Assembly: GCA_947034885.2 (NCBI GenBank)
Contig: OX344752.2
Location: 3,100,001-3,164,000 of the forward strand
Origin: Thuidium tamariscinum
Taxonomy: Eukaryota > Streptophyta > Bryopsida > Hypnales > Thuidiaceae
Direction of reading: 5' to 3'
Length of the DNA stretch: 64,000 nucleotides
Within the stretch, counting starts at the first letter, position 1; every line of letters begins with the position of its first letter. A program made the position numbers and the translations under genes. The notes below the pieces were generated by a model. The model did no database searches and was not told the origin of the DNA. It worked only from the letters and a program-made list of their open reading frames with translations. Below, in pieces: positions 50,410 through 62,989 of the stretch.

Positions 50410-52560
50410 TCCACAAATCCCCCTAGTAGTGTAGTTTGGCAAATTCTTCTTATTTAACCTTGATGTAAATTTTAGCCATAAAAATTATGTTTTTTAAATT
50501 TCAATCCAACTCATGAAATGGAAATTACCAAATTTAATTATTCAACTTAAGAAATTCATAGTAACTTCAATTTTTCCTCAAATAATTTGAAATTTTTATA
50601 ACTTGTAGTAGACATGTGACTACATCTTTGAAAAATAAATATAAATTCTTTAAATCATATCTAGTTGTAAAATGGAAACAAATACATATGAGACTTGAAG
50701 CCAATGGTCATGGGCTCATCTTCTCAAAATCAAACCATCTTTAAGTCATTTATATAGTAAAATTTCTAGCATGTGATGGCTAGTCTTCCAAGACCAAACT
50801 TCAACTACTTATCTAATTCAAAGAATTATGTTTTGTGAATACCAAGATAATTTTTAAAGAAAAATATATATTGAGCTAAATTATGTATACATTATTAACA
50901 TCAAAATCCATATCCATTTTAAACCATCTATCAAAAATATTTGAAACTTTTCCATCTTTTGCATACTTAGTTTTTTTAAAAGGTTAGTGACTTTAAAGTC
51001 TCCTTGTAATTTTTGATAAGAATAAAATTCTTTTTCTTTGCAAAGAACTAAACTCAATGTATACAATACTTAGAGTATAAGATTGATGAAGCTTTGATGC
51101 CCCTTCTGAAGTACTTCACATTTAGGAGAAGCTGATAAAGTCTACTTGAACCCTGTTTCAATTCCAAGTTCAAAATCATTTAAAAATAAATGTATACAAA
51201 ATTGTCAAATGCATGTAGATTCTAATTTGTAAAAATAATCTACAAAATTTTAAAAAGAAGCTTATTGCTCTAAAGTCAACTATTTTAATTAAAATCCCTC
51301 CAGACAACAAATTGCCTCTTGTTTAATGTATCCAAAATTTGACATGTGAAAGTTATCCAATCAACACAAACAATGCTTAAGATACTTTAAGATTTTGCAA
51401 TTACATAATGCACAATTAGAAAGGATGACTTTGCCTTCCCTAGAAAGGGTGTTGTATTACATTAGTCAACAAGACAAATAGGCTCTTCCTACTTAGAAAA
51501 TTTTAAAAAATTATATTTGGCAATCATGAAACATTGAAAATTTAACAAACAAGAAAATTGGATAAAAATACACTTGATCAAGTAATCAAAGAACATATCA
51601 CATAAATAAATGCAATGAATACACATTTGACATCATTTATTAATGGTCTTCTTTATTAGTCGATTTCTCAATATTGGTGAAAATTTACCTTTTCTTCATC
51701 AATTTGCTAACCCAACAACTATATCATTCTTTTTTAGAGGTCATGGTATACATTAATCTTGATAGGACAAGTCCTTGATCACAAATTCAAGCCTCACAAT
51801 CTTTTATTCTATTTTCTACCATTTTGCAACTATATATGATTGAAATTTTTTGTATTTTTTTAGAGATGTAATTACATGTCTTCATCAAGTTAAAAGTGTA
51901 AGGAAAAAAACAATGTAGAAAATTCATATCAAATACATAATATGCTCAAAAAATCTTATATGCTACAATTTTTTGGTATATGTTACAATTTTTTGGCATC
52001 ATAGTATAAACCAAGGTTATCATGCCATTCTAAAATTAGAAAATCAACAAACCATGGTCAAACTCAAAGATCAAATTCCAATATCAATTTTTACAAATCC
52101 AATTTTGAACTAGAATCGATGTAATTTTTGCTTGGTCAAGCACTAGACATACTTCTACATTTGTAATTTCAGAATAACAATGTGCCATAGGTACACCAAA
52201 TTCAACCCTTACATAAGACAACAACTCCATAATGTATCTCCACAAATTAAGATGACTTTCATCCAAGTAGCACTACAAAAGAAGAGTGATTTCCAACTTG
52301 TTCATCATCCAAAGATTGGAAATTCATTTGAAGCGCTTCAGGGTTTAGAATCTTTTTTTTTTAAAGTCAATAATAACATAGTGAAGAAATGAACAACACT
52401 ATTCAATGAAAATGCATTCAAGCCAATGAAGTAAAAACGTTTTTTCCCATCCTTCGACCTGACATGAAGTATCCAAAAGACGGACACTAAACATCCTCTG
52501 TCAGCAGCATTTCAGGTTCCAACAAAAAGTATTATCTCGCCTGGGGTCCAGTTTCAAAAT
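50410..52560. other. AT-rich intergenic repeat DNA
   Basis: No gene. Parts (50560-50750, 51830-52080 inverted, 52260-52345) match the TTAACCCC-ended family. Composition shifts toward genic values near 52440, approaching the DUF1218 gene. Confidence 0.45.
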
Positions 52561-52885
52561 GGAGGATTGAGCTGCACCTTCATTTCAGTAGCAGGTTCCG
52601 AATCCTTTTCTCCTCGAGGCTCCTAATTCCTACTGCACAAGTAGCGATTGCAAAGAGCAAGGAGAAAACACGAAGTAACTTTACAAACTCACATTCTTCA
52701 TTCTTCACCCTCAGTTGCCTGTCATTTTTCTTTTTCAAATAGAAAAGAAGAGGATTTAGCTGTAAAAGAAAAGAAGAGGATTCAGCTGTAACCCCAAGTT
52801 TTTCTCGCACTCTTGAGCCACAAAAAAATCTCAAGATGTGACAGATCCTGAAGATGTTGACGTCCACAGAAAAATTTCAGCTCTT

Positions 52886-54663
52886 TCAGTTGTAAGCAGT
52901 CATGCCCACAGACGGACCACCTTGGTATGATTGCCAAGCCTCCACCCCCTGCGTGCTCTTTGAGATCAGGAAATAGTAAAACTCAGTCCAGACCATGGTG
53001 ATGAAAGTGAAGGCCGACGCCGCAGCAAACAGACTCTTCTGCACTTGTTTGCACGTTACATTTGGCCCTGTAGTCGGGAACAAGCCCTTCGTCTGTATTT
53101 TGTTCTGGCTTGCACCTGCAAGCAGAGCTGCCGAGGCAATTATGAAGGACAACCTGCACTCACACACGCACACAACTCACTGAAGTTAAAGCCCACAAGC
53201 CAAGCCTCAGTCAATTCTTTTTCGGATCAGCACCAAGGGTTTGCATTGAAAAAATCTACAATGAATGTGAGGAAGTTGGAGTGGGTTAGTAGCGAGTCCA
53301 TGATACAGTGTTTTAAAGCCTCTAAAAGGAAAACATGCTGGTTGTGATTGGGCTACAACCCTGCTTCATAACATTGTTTACCAATGAAGTGGGGGTTCCT
53401 TAAGCATTTTTGAAAAGGAGAAGGCTTGTAGTGAAACAAAATCAGTTAAAAACTGGGTGCAACCTGTCTGCCACATCAAGTGAAATATAGAACAAAAGTC
53501 ATCAGCAGGTAACAAGGAATTATATACGTGTTCAGGGAGAGGAGCAGAGGGAACAAGTTATGCAATGCTATGTTCAAACTCCTTGTCACCACATTTTGTA
53601 AGCAACAAATGGCGTACAAGAGAGCTTTGAACTGAAATACATCCATTCCCTAGGGTTTGGTGAGAAAAGAAAAGGATGCTTGAGATATTCGAGAATGTGA
53701 TATCACAGAGACATAGGCGTAATTCGGTAATGTTGAAACCACCATTTCAATCTCTAAGTGCGCGAATTGCCAAAAGTAGCTGCTTCCAATCTATAGAAGT
53801 TGAAACAAATCATTCGAGAAGCTTCAGAAGAGGTACCAAAACGTTCAGTAGATAAATGACATAGAATCGTGTGATGGTGACGCCATGTTTACCATGAGAA
53901 AATGAACATTAAGATGGCAACGGTGCGGGCAGCGCCAGGCTTGTAACCTTTTCCACAGCAGAGGCAGCGCGTGACGATCATGACAAACATTTGGGAAACC
54001 AGCAAGACAACGAATGCACCCGCCGCTAATCCAGTGGCAATATCGGTAGTGTACTGACATTTCAAGGTCCCCATCTTCCCATCCACCACTGTGAGATCCC
54101 CCTGCAAACAAAAAAACAAGAAAACAGACCAAGGCAACCTCCTTCCCATTACAACACTCCCAAGGATTAAAATCTTGCCACAGAGCTGCAAGCCCCCCTC
54201 TAGAAATTTTTTGTAAGAAATAATATGAAAAACCAACATGTTTGTGTTAGCCAACCCGAGGTTGGCTGGCACTACATCCCAACTTTGTTCTTTTCAATTC
54301 AACACTTGTGTGTAATATATCTGCACCAAAGCTAATACAACACAGAAGGGAATGCTACTTGGATCATGGAGACACATTATCTGAGGGTATCCAGAACCGA
54401 AATTGTACATTCATAAATTGGTGGCACATTATGCGAGGGCAACAAGCACCTCATTACATTGGAGATTATTCTCCGGGCAATGGTTTCTCCATCTGATTTT
54501 CAAAGGCAGGTGATCGTAAATTATTTGGTGAGCAAGCACATATGCTGAGAATAGAAGTAACACTGACCGTGCTTCGTCTGGCCATAGCGCCCAGGGCCAA
54601 GCCGAAGGCCACATTGAACAGCACGAGGCTGATGCCAATCACCAAGCCTGACGGAGAACCCAT
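52886..54663 (-). CDS. DUF1218 four-helix membrane protein
   Basis: Small integral membrane protein of the plant DUF1218 family, 190 aa. Family members are linked to vascular and cell-wall development and embryo symmetry (VCC/DEAL, modifying-wall-lignin types); the biochemical activity is unknown. Exons (minus strand): 54663-54568, 54101-53893, 53153-52886; both introns are GT-AG and all phases agree (Trp102 is split across the second junction). Four hydrophobic segments: about 6-27, 55-77, 91-112 and 140-162. Family marks include RRST after helix 1, a C-x6-DIATG stretch (C47, then D52-G56), VTRCLCCGK at 75-83 after helix 2, and the final AAASAFTFITMVWTEFYYFL block. Length is normal for the family. 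The start ATG is the first in frame and directly precedes the helix, so the first segment probably acts as a signal anchor. Which DUF1218 subgroup it belongs to is uncertain. Confidence 0.92.
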
Positions 54664-55199
54664 CTTGATTGGAATCAGTAGCTGATAGAAACAGTGTCTA
54701 GGGTTCACAACTCCAACTTCTTTCAGCTTCACAATGTTTCTGCCAACACTCGGCAATAACACAAGTTGTAAGAATACTCACTCTCACGCAGACCAAATCA
54801 ACCCTCACCAAAACAGAGTTTTCTTGTTTACATTAACTGTGCCTTTCCAAAAACAAATTGAACCGCCGGACTCTCACTCCAATACCCCAAGTATGACCTC
54901 AAAACGGCTCCTCTAGCTTTCTTGCAGCAACCACTGTAACCAAATTACCCAATCTCTTGCACAACCGCAAACCTGCAGCACCTAAGACGCACTTTCAATG
55001 GCAATGTGGCTGACCCTAATACCCACAAACTCTAAAAATTCCTCTTCGGATTGCAGCAGGAGTCGATCCTTCACTCTAAAGATTACACTCCAAGAAACAA
55101 GAAGATAATTGATCGTTCTCTTCAGCAAGTTCGCGTTCCTTGGAAAGAAACTGAAAACGGCATACACAAAAGAGCTTTGTTTCAAAACAGAAGTTTACC

Positions 55200-58182
55200 A
55201 GCCGCAACATGTGAGTGCAAATATTGCAATGGAGGAATCATACGAGTGAGTGTGGAGCTTGATGGCTTGAGAGTGAGGGAAAATGCGGGTCCTGGATGGT
55301 CAAGCTGACGATTCTGACAAGCTACTGGTACTTAGCTGCCTTCAAATTTGTGGCCAGATTTAGCAGAACTTCCAAATCTGTGGGAAAATGTATTCAAAGG
55401 TACCAAATATGGGTTTTGGATTTTGGATTTTTTGAGAGTAACGTACGCTTAACAGTGTTTGTAGATGATTATGGCCAAAATTATCTACAGAATTGGGATC
55501 ACTGGGAATTCCTGCTCACTCAATCACATAATTTGAAGAAAATTAGTGAATTTATCATACAGTAATTCGGTGTTTTCTCTTCCGTGAGGAGAGGTAGGTT
55601 TGCAGAGAATCAGAGATAAGCTGAGGCGGTGACAGTCTTGTAAATGCCATGAAATCCGTGACTGCAGGCGGGGAAGGGTTGCATTGAAATTGTCAGCTGG
55701 CTATGGTGAGTAAAGCAAGTGTACCGATGATTATCACTAAGGTAGGAGATCCATAAATCGCTCATTTAATAGCTGAAACTGAATTTGGGGGAGCTGAAAC
55801 TTCTTAATAATATTTTTCAGTAAAATTGGAATCTAACCCAAGTCATTTTATATTTTTTGGAGCTTCATAGAACTAGTTATGAAATTATGAAGTGGACATA
55901 ATATGAGGCTCTAAAATCACCCACCTCCTAAAATGTACATTATTTGCACATTATTCAAGGCTAAAAAAAAGCTACACATACAAATAGTGTATACTAGAGC
56001 TTGTGCACTTTTAGAACCTCCTATCTTAATGGCAAATGAGCTTATTGTAGTTATTGTTATTAGACATGTATTATTTTTATTAACTCTTATTAGCAAATGA
56101 AAGAAGTGATTCCAATCCATCTTACCTTAGCATGCATTATTTAGATACCATTTCATGAATTATATGTTTCCAAAGTATTGGCTCTCGGTGAATCAAAAAG
56201 CCAAATGTGATTAAGTTTTTTGATAGGTTTTCATCTTTTAATTGGCCACACATTACATAATTAACATCTAGATTTGAAAGTTATTTTGATGGCTTTAATG
56301 TAGGTGCAATTTTTTTTATGGTGATGACAATGCAAGAATGTATCTTATGTAATACTTGCTTGCAAAAAACATAAAGTTTTTTGTTAAATTTAGCTTGAGA
56401 TATTTTATAGAATGTATAAAAGTGAAACTTTTCAAAACAACAAATTAAGTTACAATGTGACAATGTGAGGTCATTGTTGACATCAATGAAAAAAAATAAA
56501 AGTGTTTGTACAATTATAATTTGTAATTGATTGAAAGTACAATAATGATTTGCTTTAAAAACAAAGTGAATGAAAAATATTTAAATGGATGAAAGCTTGA
56601 TACAATTACTTTCAATACTATGTAATTATGATACTATAGAAGGCAAATCCATCATAAATACAAAACAATTATAATTCCTAATCCTAAATTCATCAATTTT
56701 ATTCATACATTTTGATATAGTTGAAATTACACTCATGTAGAATTGATACTAAAAGTCATGAAATTGAATTGAAAAATCACCATTTTTGTAAAATTCAATA
56801 AACATCACCTTTACACTTAGAAGTTTAATTTATTATTCTACAATTTCAAGGAACATTGTGGGATTACCACTTGAAGCTATCTAGGGAATTAAAAAAGCTA
56901 CAAAATACAAAGCATTTGAAAGCACAAGAATACTACTCTCTAGGGTCCACAATATGAAATTACATTTTTTTCCTTCAAAAACAAATTGGTCACAATACAT
57001 GTGAAATATCCCCTAATTCACCATTTTCTTGCCAATAAAAATGTGAATAATATAAACGATTGTACACAATGCTTGAAAGGTCTAAAATGGGCTTCCTAAC
57101 TTAGCAATGGTTCATTCTATTATTGTTCTATTTGCATGGTTATATTCTAATGAGTTGATTCAACCTTTGTATTGGTTAACTATTTACACCTGAAGTGATT
57201 AGGATACATTTTCATGACACAAAATTCCTTGGTAAGAGTTTCTTGGTATGATGAGGGACCCAAAACTCATGCCACTACTCATGAATGCCACAAATCCATA
57301 ATAATAATAACACCTAAAAGCAACATTTTTTCTGGTCTTAGATTCCTGGTGACCATAATGGGAACATACAAAATCGTGTGTCACATTCACCTCTCAAGAA
57401 AATCCATCCCAAGTCATTTCATTATTTTCCAACGATGATTAAAGATTTGATGAATTTTCCAACTGATTTTGAATCATAGGAGACCTACCCAAAGACATTG
57501 AAGTGGTGCCCTCCAAAAAATTCTAATCACACGAATCAAACAAAATTTGACCCCAAACAGACACTTGCCAGCCCTAACAAAGGCGCAAGTAACTTGGTGT
57601 TAGCAAATTTGCCAGAAGCAGTGCCCATTTCCGCGCACTGTTCCCATCATTCAGCTTCGTTTTCTAGCTGTTGGTAAACGAGAAATGGTAGAGTAGGGTG
57701 TTGCTATCTCACCCAATCCATCCATCCAATTGTCAGAAAATAGCATTCCTGATTCCTGGCATCATGAAACTCAAACTGATGAGATTATGGTTTGGATGTA
57801 CAGAACTCTCAATACAAGATCGCGAAGAGGTACTCTAAAAATAAAAAATTGCAAAGAGGAGCCATCACCATGAGTATGTTATCACGACAAATATTGACAA
57901 ACAGACGTGGACATCGGAAAAAACAGTGTTCAAGTTGACTTCCAAGGGTTGAAGAAGAAAAAGAGGACTACTGTGATTGGTTTCCATCATCATGGCCACA
58001 GATCAAACAGCTGAATAGCAGATGTACAAAACTGAGGGTTGCCAAATGACTTACTAGGTCTACTCATGCATGGCAGTAATTGGTTTAGCTCCAGCTAGAA
58101 AACTAAACAGTGCAAAATAATCTCTGCAAAATTTCCGTTTCTAGTATGGGCAGCCCTAATTGCGTGGATCCCATCCATTTAA
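55200..58182. other. Promoter side of the DUF1218 gene, then AT-rich DNA
   Basis: Near-genic composition to about 55740, then AT-rich repeats to about 57540. From 57540 composition rises again without a clear gene. No RNA gene was recognised. Confidence 0.4.
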
Positions 58183-58594
58183 GTGGAATTGTGTAAAACA
58201 GTTAATTCCTACAGCAAGACAAGCTGTTCAAAAAACCCGATCCCAACAGAACATGAACAGCAACGGCGTTCAAAAATCTCAGAGGAGGATTTCCATGTAA
58301 CGGGGGTTCGGCTGTACCTCCTTCGTGATTTCTGTTATGAGGGACTCAACGGTTGGCACATAGGAGACCGCCAAATGGTAACCAACAACCGTCCATCAGC
58401 CTCTCCATGCCCACACCAAAACAAAACAATATCAAACTTTCTATACTTGTGTAACACCAGCATCGCAATCTTTCGTCCAATTTCCCGAAGCTACTGGACA
58501 TCGGCACTAAGAATTATGGAAAAAAGAGCGGTTCAAAAGATCGTTGTACCTTAGTTTGAGTCGTGGAAGTCATAAATTTGAACCCCACTGGCGC

Positions 58595-59005
58595 ATGAAT
58601 CAAAACTTCACCTGTGAATTTCCAAAGTTCCTGACAGGTATTTACAAGCAGTTGATAAGAGTTAGTCTCGAGATGCCTAATATGAAAGACATTCAAGGTG
58701 TAGCAGAGAAGCTGCATGAGGGTCTGGCTGACAAGACTGCGAAGGGCACCAAAAGCATCAACAACTGTGGCAAACCAGAGTTCCCTCCAAAGAAAACTGT
58801 GGCATTGGAATGCTGCAAGAGGCATGATGAGTCTCTGAAGCTCTTCCAGGATTCTCCGGCAGAGCTTTACCCCAACAGCTGCTTCTTCATCACCTGCATT
58901 GTGGCCAGGGTATTTCTCCTGCAATGTGTAGCAGCTTCCAAGGCAAAATTATCGAAAGAGGATGTTGCTTGCTACACTGCCAAACATTCTGATTGCCACA
59001 AATAA
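58595..59005 (+). CDS. Cys-rich open frame, unrecognised
   Basis: 136 codons from the ATG at 58595 (the frame is open further 5'). It contains repeated Cys, including CEFPKF near the start, INNCGKPEFP, VALECCKRHDESLKLF and ACYTAKHSDC at the end. The middle faintly recalls the A-L-x-x-C-x-E-x-Y-x-x-A-V-x-x-L pattern of plant invertase/pectin-methylesterase inhibitors, but conserved positions are missing and there is no signal peptide. The minus strand is open over 58514-58924 as well, so the strand is not certain. It could be one exon of a larger gene or chance. Confidence 0.25.
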   Translation: MNQNFTCEFPKFLTGIYKQLIRVSLEMPNMKDIQGVAEKLHEGLADKTAKGTKSINNCGKPEFPPKKTVALECCKRHDESLKLFQDSPAELYPNSCFFITCIVARVFLLQCVAASKAKLSKEDVACYTAKHSDCHK

Positions 59006-59129
59006 TGGAGACCAAGAGGATAATTCATTGCTCTCAATTTCCATACTAGCCAGGTGGGGACCGTAGAGCGTGAAACGCCAGCGATGAAGTTACAATAATC
59101 TAGTCTTTAGGAAAAGCGAACTTTCAGAT

Positions 59130-59410
59130 CATGCAAAATGCAAACAACTCCAATGAACGAGGATACGTGAATCACACGGCGAGATCGCAAACTGTCTTGA
59201 ACAATACATGCAAGTCAACTCCAATGAAATGAGGAAAGGCGAATTTGATAGCCATGTCGCAAAACTTCTTGCAGAATCCATGCAACTTAACTCCAGTGGA
59301 ATGAGAATAGCCGATCTGATGCCGATGCTGCAGAACATCTTGAACAATACATGCAAGTCGACTAAAGAAATCAGGATAGAAAAATCTGATAGCGATGTAG
59401 CAATTCGTTG
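59130..59410 (+). repeat. Imperfect 72-bp (24-codon) tandem repeat
   Basis: Four degenerate units with anchor CAACTCCAATGAA-like starts near 59145, 59216, 59288 and 59359, spaced 71-72 bp. Plus-strand translation of units 2-3 gives matching peptides (MQVNSNEMRKGEFDSHVAKL and MQLNSSGMRIADLMPMLQNI); the minus strand stays open through all units (59129-59509) with the same 24-residue period. This looks like a decayed repeat-protein exon or a minisatellite with codon-sized units. Confidence 0.6.
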
Positions 59411-59509
59411 ATTTTCGCGGTGTTCACTTCTCACCCACAAGGCTCCGAAGGGTGATCTATCAGAGGCAGAGCACATTATCTGGACATTGTATGTAGCCAG
59501 CAGCAGCAT

Positions 59510-61190
59510 GATTCTTGAACAACATGAAAGAACTCACATTACAGTTGATTGGGATAGAATCATGTAACCTGTAAAAAGGAATTATAACTGTGAGTTGCAA
59601 CTTCTGAAATAATATTTTCATGAAGATGTAGTGGATTCAAGTCCCTGATCTAATTCTAATAAATCTGTCGCACATAGCTGAAACCGGAAGCGAGTCATCA
59701 CCTAAAGCTTCAATCTGAGGAGTCCTATAAAAACTAAAGACTTGCTTACACTTACTCTCTACCTCAAATCCCCACAAAAGTCAATGGAGCAATGACATGG
59801 CTTTTGCTTTCAATGACATACACTTGGTGGAGATAGTGCTGCGAGACCTGAACAAAGACGATGAAAGCCACCTCACAAGTCACCTCACCGGTAGCTTGTA
59901 AGTCCAATCCCTCACTTGTGTGACTGCAAAGGTCTCGATGGTCTTCAAGTCACTAACCGCGCCTGCAGAAGAAATTCAGAAAAATTCAGGAATCCTGAAC
60001 CTCTCCAAAACAGCCGGATTCACTAACTCATTAACTGGTGTAAATGTCCCTTCAGAAAATACAATCGCTCGTCACTCTGCGTAAGACAAATTCCTCAGAT
60101 TCTGAACTTGACGTTAATAATCAGTACCACAACCAAGACCATTTCGCTAGACTCCAATCAACCTACATCTGAAACTGGCAATTCTGACGACTACAAAGGC
60201 TACATAATGTAACCGTAATGCAGTATAATAAGCTACACTGGCACATATGCTATACTATGCTACTGTAGTTTTCATCACAAAGTACTCCGCTACTCCCGAA
60301 ACTTACCGAGTATCAATCAGGAAGTACAAAATGGTGACAGAACCTGCCAATGGATCAGTAATGTTAACTAACTTCACCACCAAGGCATTCTTCAAACTCA
60401 AGTCGCTTGAAAGGATGAAAGCGTGTTCATCATTAAGAAAACATGTTCAAGAAATATAAGCTAAATCAGGCAAAAACCTACTAAAACACAGTCTCGAGAT
60501 AAAGTTAAAACAGCAAGTCTCCAGTACGACAAGACGTGACAAAGAATGACGCTAGACAGATTAGCTTAAACCACATTGCACGAAATAAGGGGGCTAAAGC
60601 ACTTTAGAAAACATCCATCAACTAACGGTAACAAGATGACCTTGATTATAGCTCAGATCATCAAACGAAAATCTTATGGAAGCAAAAGTAAGACAATGAT
60701 AAGGTCATAGACGGAGAAGAAGAAGAAGAACGCATCTCCAAAAGATCCTCTCCACTTCAACCAAAACTATTACCTGATACAAGAAAGCAATAGTAACAAA
60801 CTCGCAAACAATACTCTACAATATACAAAAATGTAACAAAAGAATTCAATTGCAAAAGGTGACCAAATTTATAATGTTAACATTCATACACATCTGTGAG
60901 TTGCGCAATTAGGGTAAAGAAATAATGTAAAGCATGAAATACCTTCTCAATATTAACACAGAGAACACTAAGATCACTAATACTACAAACATCCAAAAAC
61001 CCGCCTAAACCAATGGAATATAAACAGAGATGAAACGCAAGGAAACCATTTGCGAACTCATGAGTCGGGTGATAAAGAGTCCTAAAGCAAGCCAACTAAA
61101 GAGACAGAAATACCGCAAATAGTCCCACCATACTACCATAAACAAACTACGCTGGAAGATACCGGAAAAGATGGCTCCCGCAAGGAATGC
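59510..61190. other. Downstream flank of the RING gene, unassigned
   Basis: Intermediate GC with no convincing frame. On the minus strand a good donor GTGAGTAG lies about 30 nt past the RING stop codon, so part of this stretch may be a 3'-UTR intron and distal UTR. Confidence 0.4.
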
Positions 61191-61227
61191 TACTCACATC
61201 CAAGGAATTCGAAAGCACATGACAGCG

Positions 61228-62556
61228 CTAATCCAATTCCGGGTGCGGCTCATCTCCACCATTCCTTCGATTGCCAGAGCTCTGGTTCCCTGCTCCACCA
61301 CCATCTGAAGACGGACCTGACCCGGGTGCCGGCGCTGGAGGAGGTGCCGACGACCTAAACCAAGGCAGATGAATTGAGAAGCGCCGCCCGAAGCCACCCC
61401 CGCTCGGAGGAAGTGCAGGTGCTGGAGCATTGCTTGCTCGGTCCTGTGAGACACTCGTCGGCTCGCTCGATCCTGCGTCCCGGTTGCCCCCAACCCCAGC
61501 CCCCACGGGCACCGCCGCGAATCCCGCTGGCGAGCCCCAGAATGTGAACCCCCCTGATGTGCCTGCTCCGTCCATCCCCGCTGTAGGGATGCTCCTCGCA
61601 GCGTTCGTGCTCGCGCTATTGGCAGGGCCCCCACTTGAAGCGTCAGGGCTGGACGCCTGCCCAGAGGTACGGCTCCGATCGTAATCCTGGTCGTCTGTAG
61701 GCATCTCATAGCGACACACGGGACAGGAATTGTGCACCGCAAGCCAAGGCATGATGCATTCCTCGTGGTACATGTGCTTGCAAGGCATCTGGCGAACAGA
61801 CTTGCCCACGATGAACTCGTCCTTGCACACAGCGCACTGCGCAGCGTCCGTACCAAGATGCTCTTCCGAGATCTGGATCGTTGGCATAGCCTCCACCGCA
61901 CTCTTCGAAGCAGGAGGAGCACCGTAACGGTTCGGGTCGTTCTCCGCCAGCTGCTGAATCAGCTGATCCAAACCAGGACCCAGAAAATAGTCGCCGAAAT
62001 TGCCAGGAAGACGCCGAGGGATACCCGTCCCGTTGTCGAAAAAAACCTCCACGTTGCCACCGCCGCCCAGGAAGTTCTGCATCTGACCTTGCAGCATCAG
62101 CATCGGATTGAAGCCCTGGCCCGCGACCTCACCACCCGCAACCCCGCCACTGCGGCCTCGCGAACCATCCCCGCTCGTGTCCACCTCGCCGGACTCGTGA
62201 CCGCCAGGGGGGGGCTGGATTTGCTGGAGCACGGCCGACATCGCCTCAAGCACCTGCAGAACGGCGGGATGACCCCCGCTCCGACCCCCGCGAATATGTC
62301 GACCCTCCGGCTGGAAGCGACGGAAGCCGGCAGGCACACCACCTGCGGCGTCGAACCGATCCCCGCCATCCATCTCCCCGCCCCCGAATCCGAAACCATC
62401 ATGCGCGCCCGCTCCCGGAAAATCACTCGCGCCGGGACTCTCGATCTCCTCCAGGAAACTCCCGCCGCATGTCGGGCAAATCAACTCATCCGTACTCGTC
62501 GGCCTCACCGTCCGGTTACACTGATGACACCAATACATCCCTCCCACAGACGTCAT
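61228..62556 (-). CDS. RING-H2 E3 ubiquitin ligase with N-terminal zinc ribbon
   Basis: Ubiquitin-protein ligase, 442 aa, single coding exon. The N-terminal C-x2-C-x13-C-x2-C finger (Cys10, 13, 27, 30; start MTSVGGMYWCHQC) is the BCA2-type zinc ribbon of plant RING1/RHC1A/RDUF-like and animal RNF115/RNF126 ligases, which can bind ubiquitin. A Gly-rich low-complexity linker (41-165) follows, then the conserved pre-RING block GPGLDQLIQQLAENDPNRYG (193-212). The RING-H2 domain has Cys241, Cys244, Cys259, His261, His264, Cys267, Cys278, Cys281: complete C3H2C3, with Trp271 for E2 docking. The C-terminal third is Ser/Gly/Pro-rich and disordered, with a basic FGRRFSIHLPWF segment. All metal ligands are present, so it should be active. 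Substrates cannot be inferred. The high GC of the frame makes the opposite strand open too (61732-62640), a shadow. The start is the only Met before the finger. Confidence 0.95.
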   Translation of the reverse strand: MTSVGGMYWCHQCNRTVRPTSTDELICPTCGGSFLEEIESPGASDFPGAGAHDGFGFGGGEMDGGDRFDAAGGVPAGFRRFQPEGRHIRGGRSGGHPAVLQVLEAMSAVLQQIQPPPGGHESGEVDTSGDGSRGRSGGVAGGEVAGQGFNPMLMLQGQMQNFLGGGGNVEVFFDNGTGIPRRLPGNFGDYFLGPGLDQLIQQLAENDPNRYGAPPASKSAVEAMPTIQISEEHLGTDAAQCAVCKDEFIVGKSVRQMPCKHMYHEECIMPWLAVHNSCPVCRYEMPTDDQDYDRSRTSGQASSPDASSGGPANSASTNAARSIPTAGMDGAGTSGGFTFWGSPAGFAAVPVGAGVGGNRDAGSSEPTSVSQDRASNAPAPALPPSGGGFGRRFSIHLPWFRSSAPPPAPAPGSGPSSDGGGAGNQSSGNRRNGGDEPHPELD

Positions 62557-62685
62557 CTGATCGCGTGCCCACTCCAGAATCCCACAATTTCACGTCCTCG
62601 CCACAAACCAGGCCACACCCCACCAGAAACCACTCCGTAACCCTGACCACTGGATCCCGTCGATGCTCGTCAAACATGGAATTTC

Positions 62686-62694
62686 AAACCCTAA
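62686..62694. promoter_or_regulatory. Telo-box in the RING gene leader
   Basis: AAACCCTAA, a common plant motif near transcription starts of growth-related genes. A second partial copy (AACCCTAA) lies at 62981-62988 next to the TATA box. Confidence 0.55.
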
Positions 62695-62974
62695 ATGGCC
62701 TCTCCCCTCAATTCAGCACGACCAGAACTCACAGGCGCCAGATGCCCCACACACCGCTACCTACTTAATCCCACGCGGCGATTCCTTCCACCAAGTAAAC
62801 CGTCCACGAAGTATAAAACTCCACACGAGATGGCTCCTCAATCACAAGGTGCTCTCCTGCACATGTTCGCAGGAATATGCTGCCGGCTCCGGTCGTAGTG
62901 CGCACCGCCGTAAGGCATGCGACACTCCTCGCCACATAATTGATTACATTCCAACTTCCTGCATCTGCTCGAAG

Positions 62975-62982
62975 CTTTATAA
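62975..62982 (-). promoter_or_regulatory. Candidate TATA box of the RING gene
   Basis: On the minus strand it reads TTATAAAG, about 420 bp upstream of the start codon. A start near 62945 would give a leader of about 390 nt. Inferred only. Confidence 0.4.
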
Positions 62983-62989
62983 CCCTAAT

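Noticed and set aside
52580-52867. 95-codon minus-strand frame after the DUF1218 stop
   Set aside because: It follows the stop codon of the gene and most likely lies in its 3' untranslated region. No features support a protein.
61194-61922. 242-codon minus-strand frame overlapping the RING gene
   Set aside because: It is a shifted frame of the same gene, Arg/Ser-rich without domain features.
61732-62640. 302-codon plus-strand frame
   Set aside because: It is antisense to the RING-H2 ligase, whose zinc ligands and conserved blocks are complete. The plus frame is a by-product of high GC.
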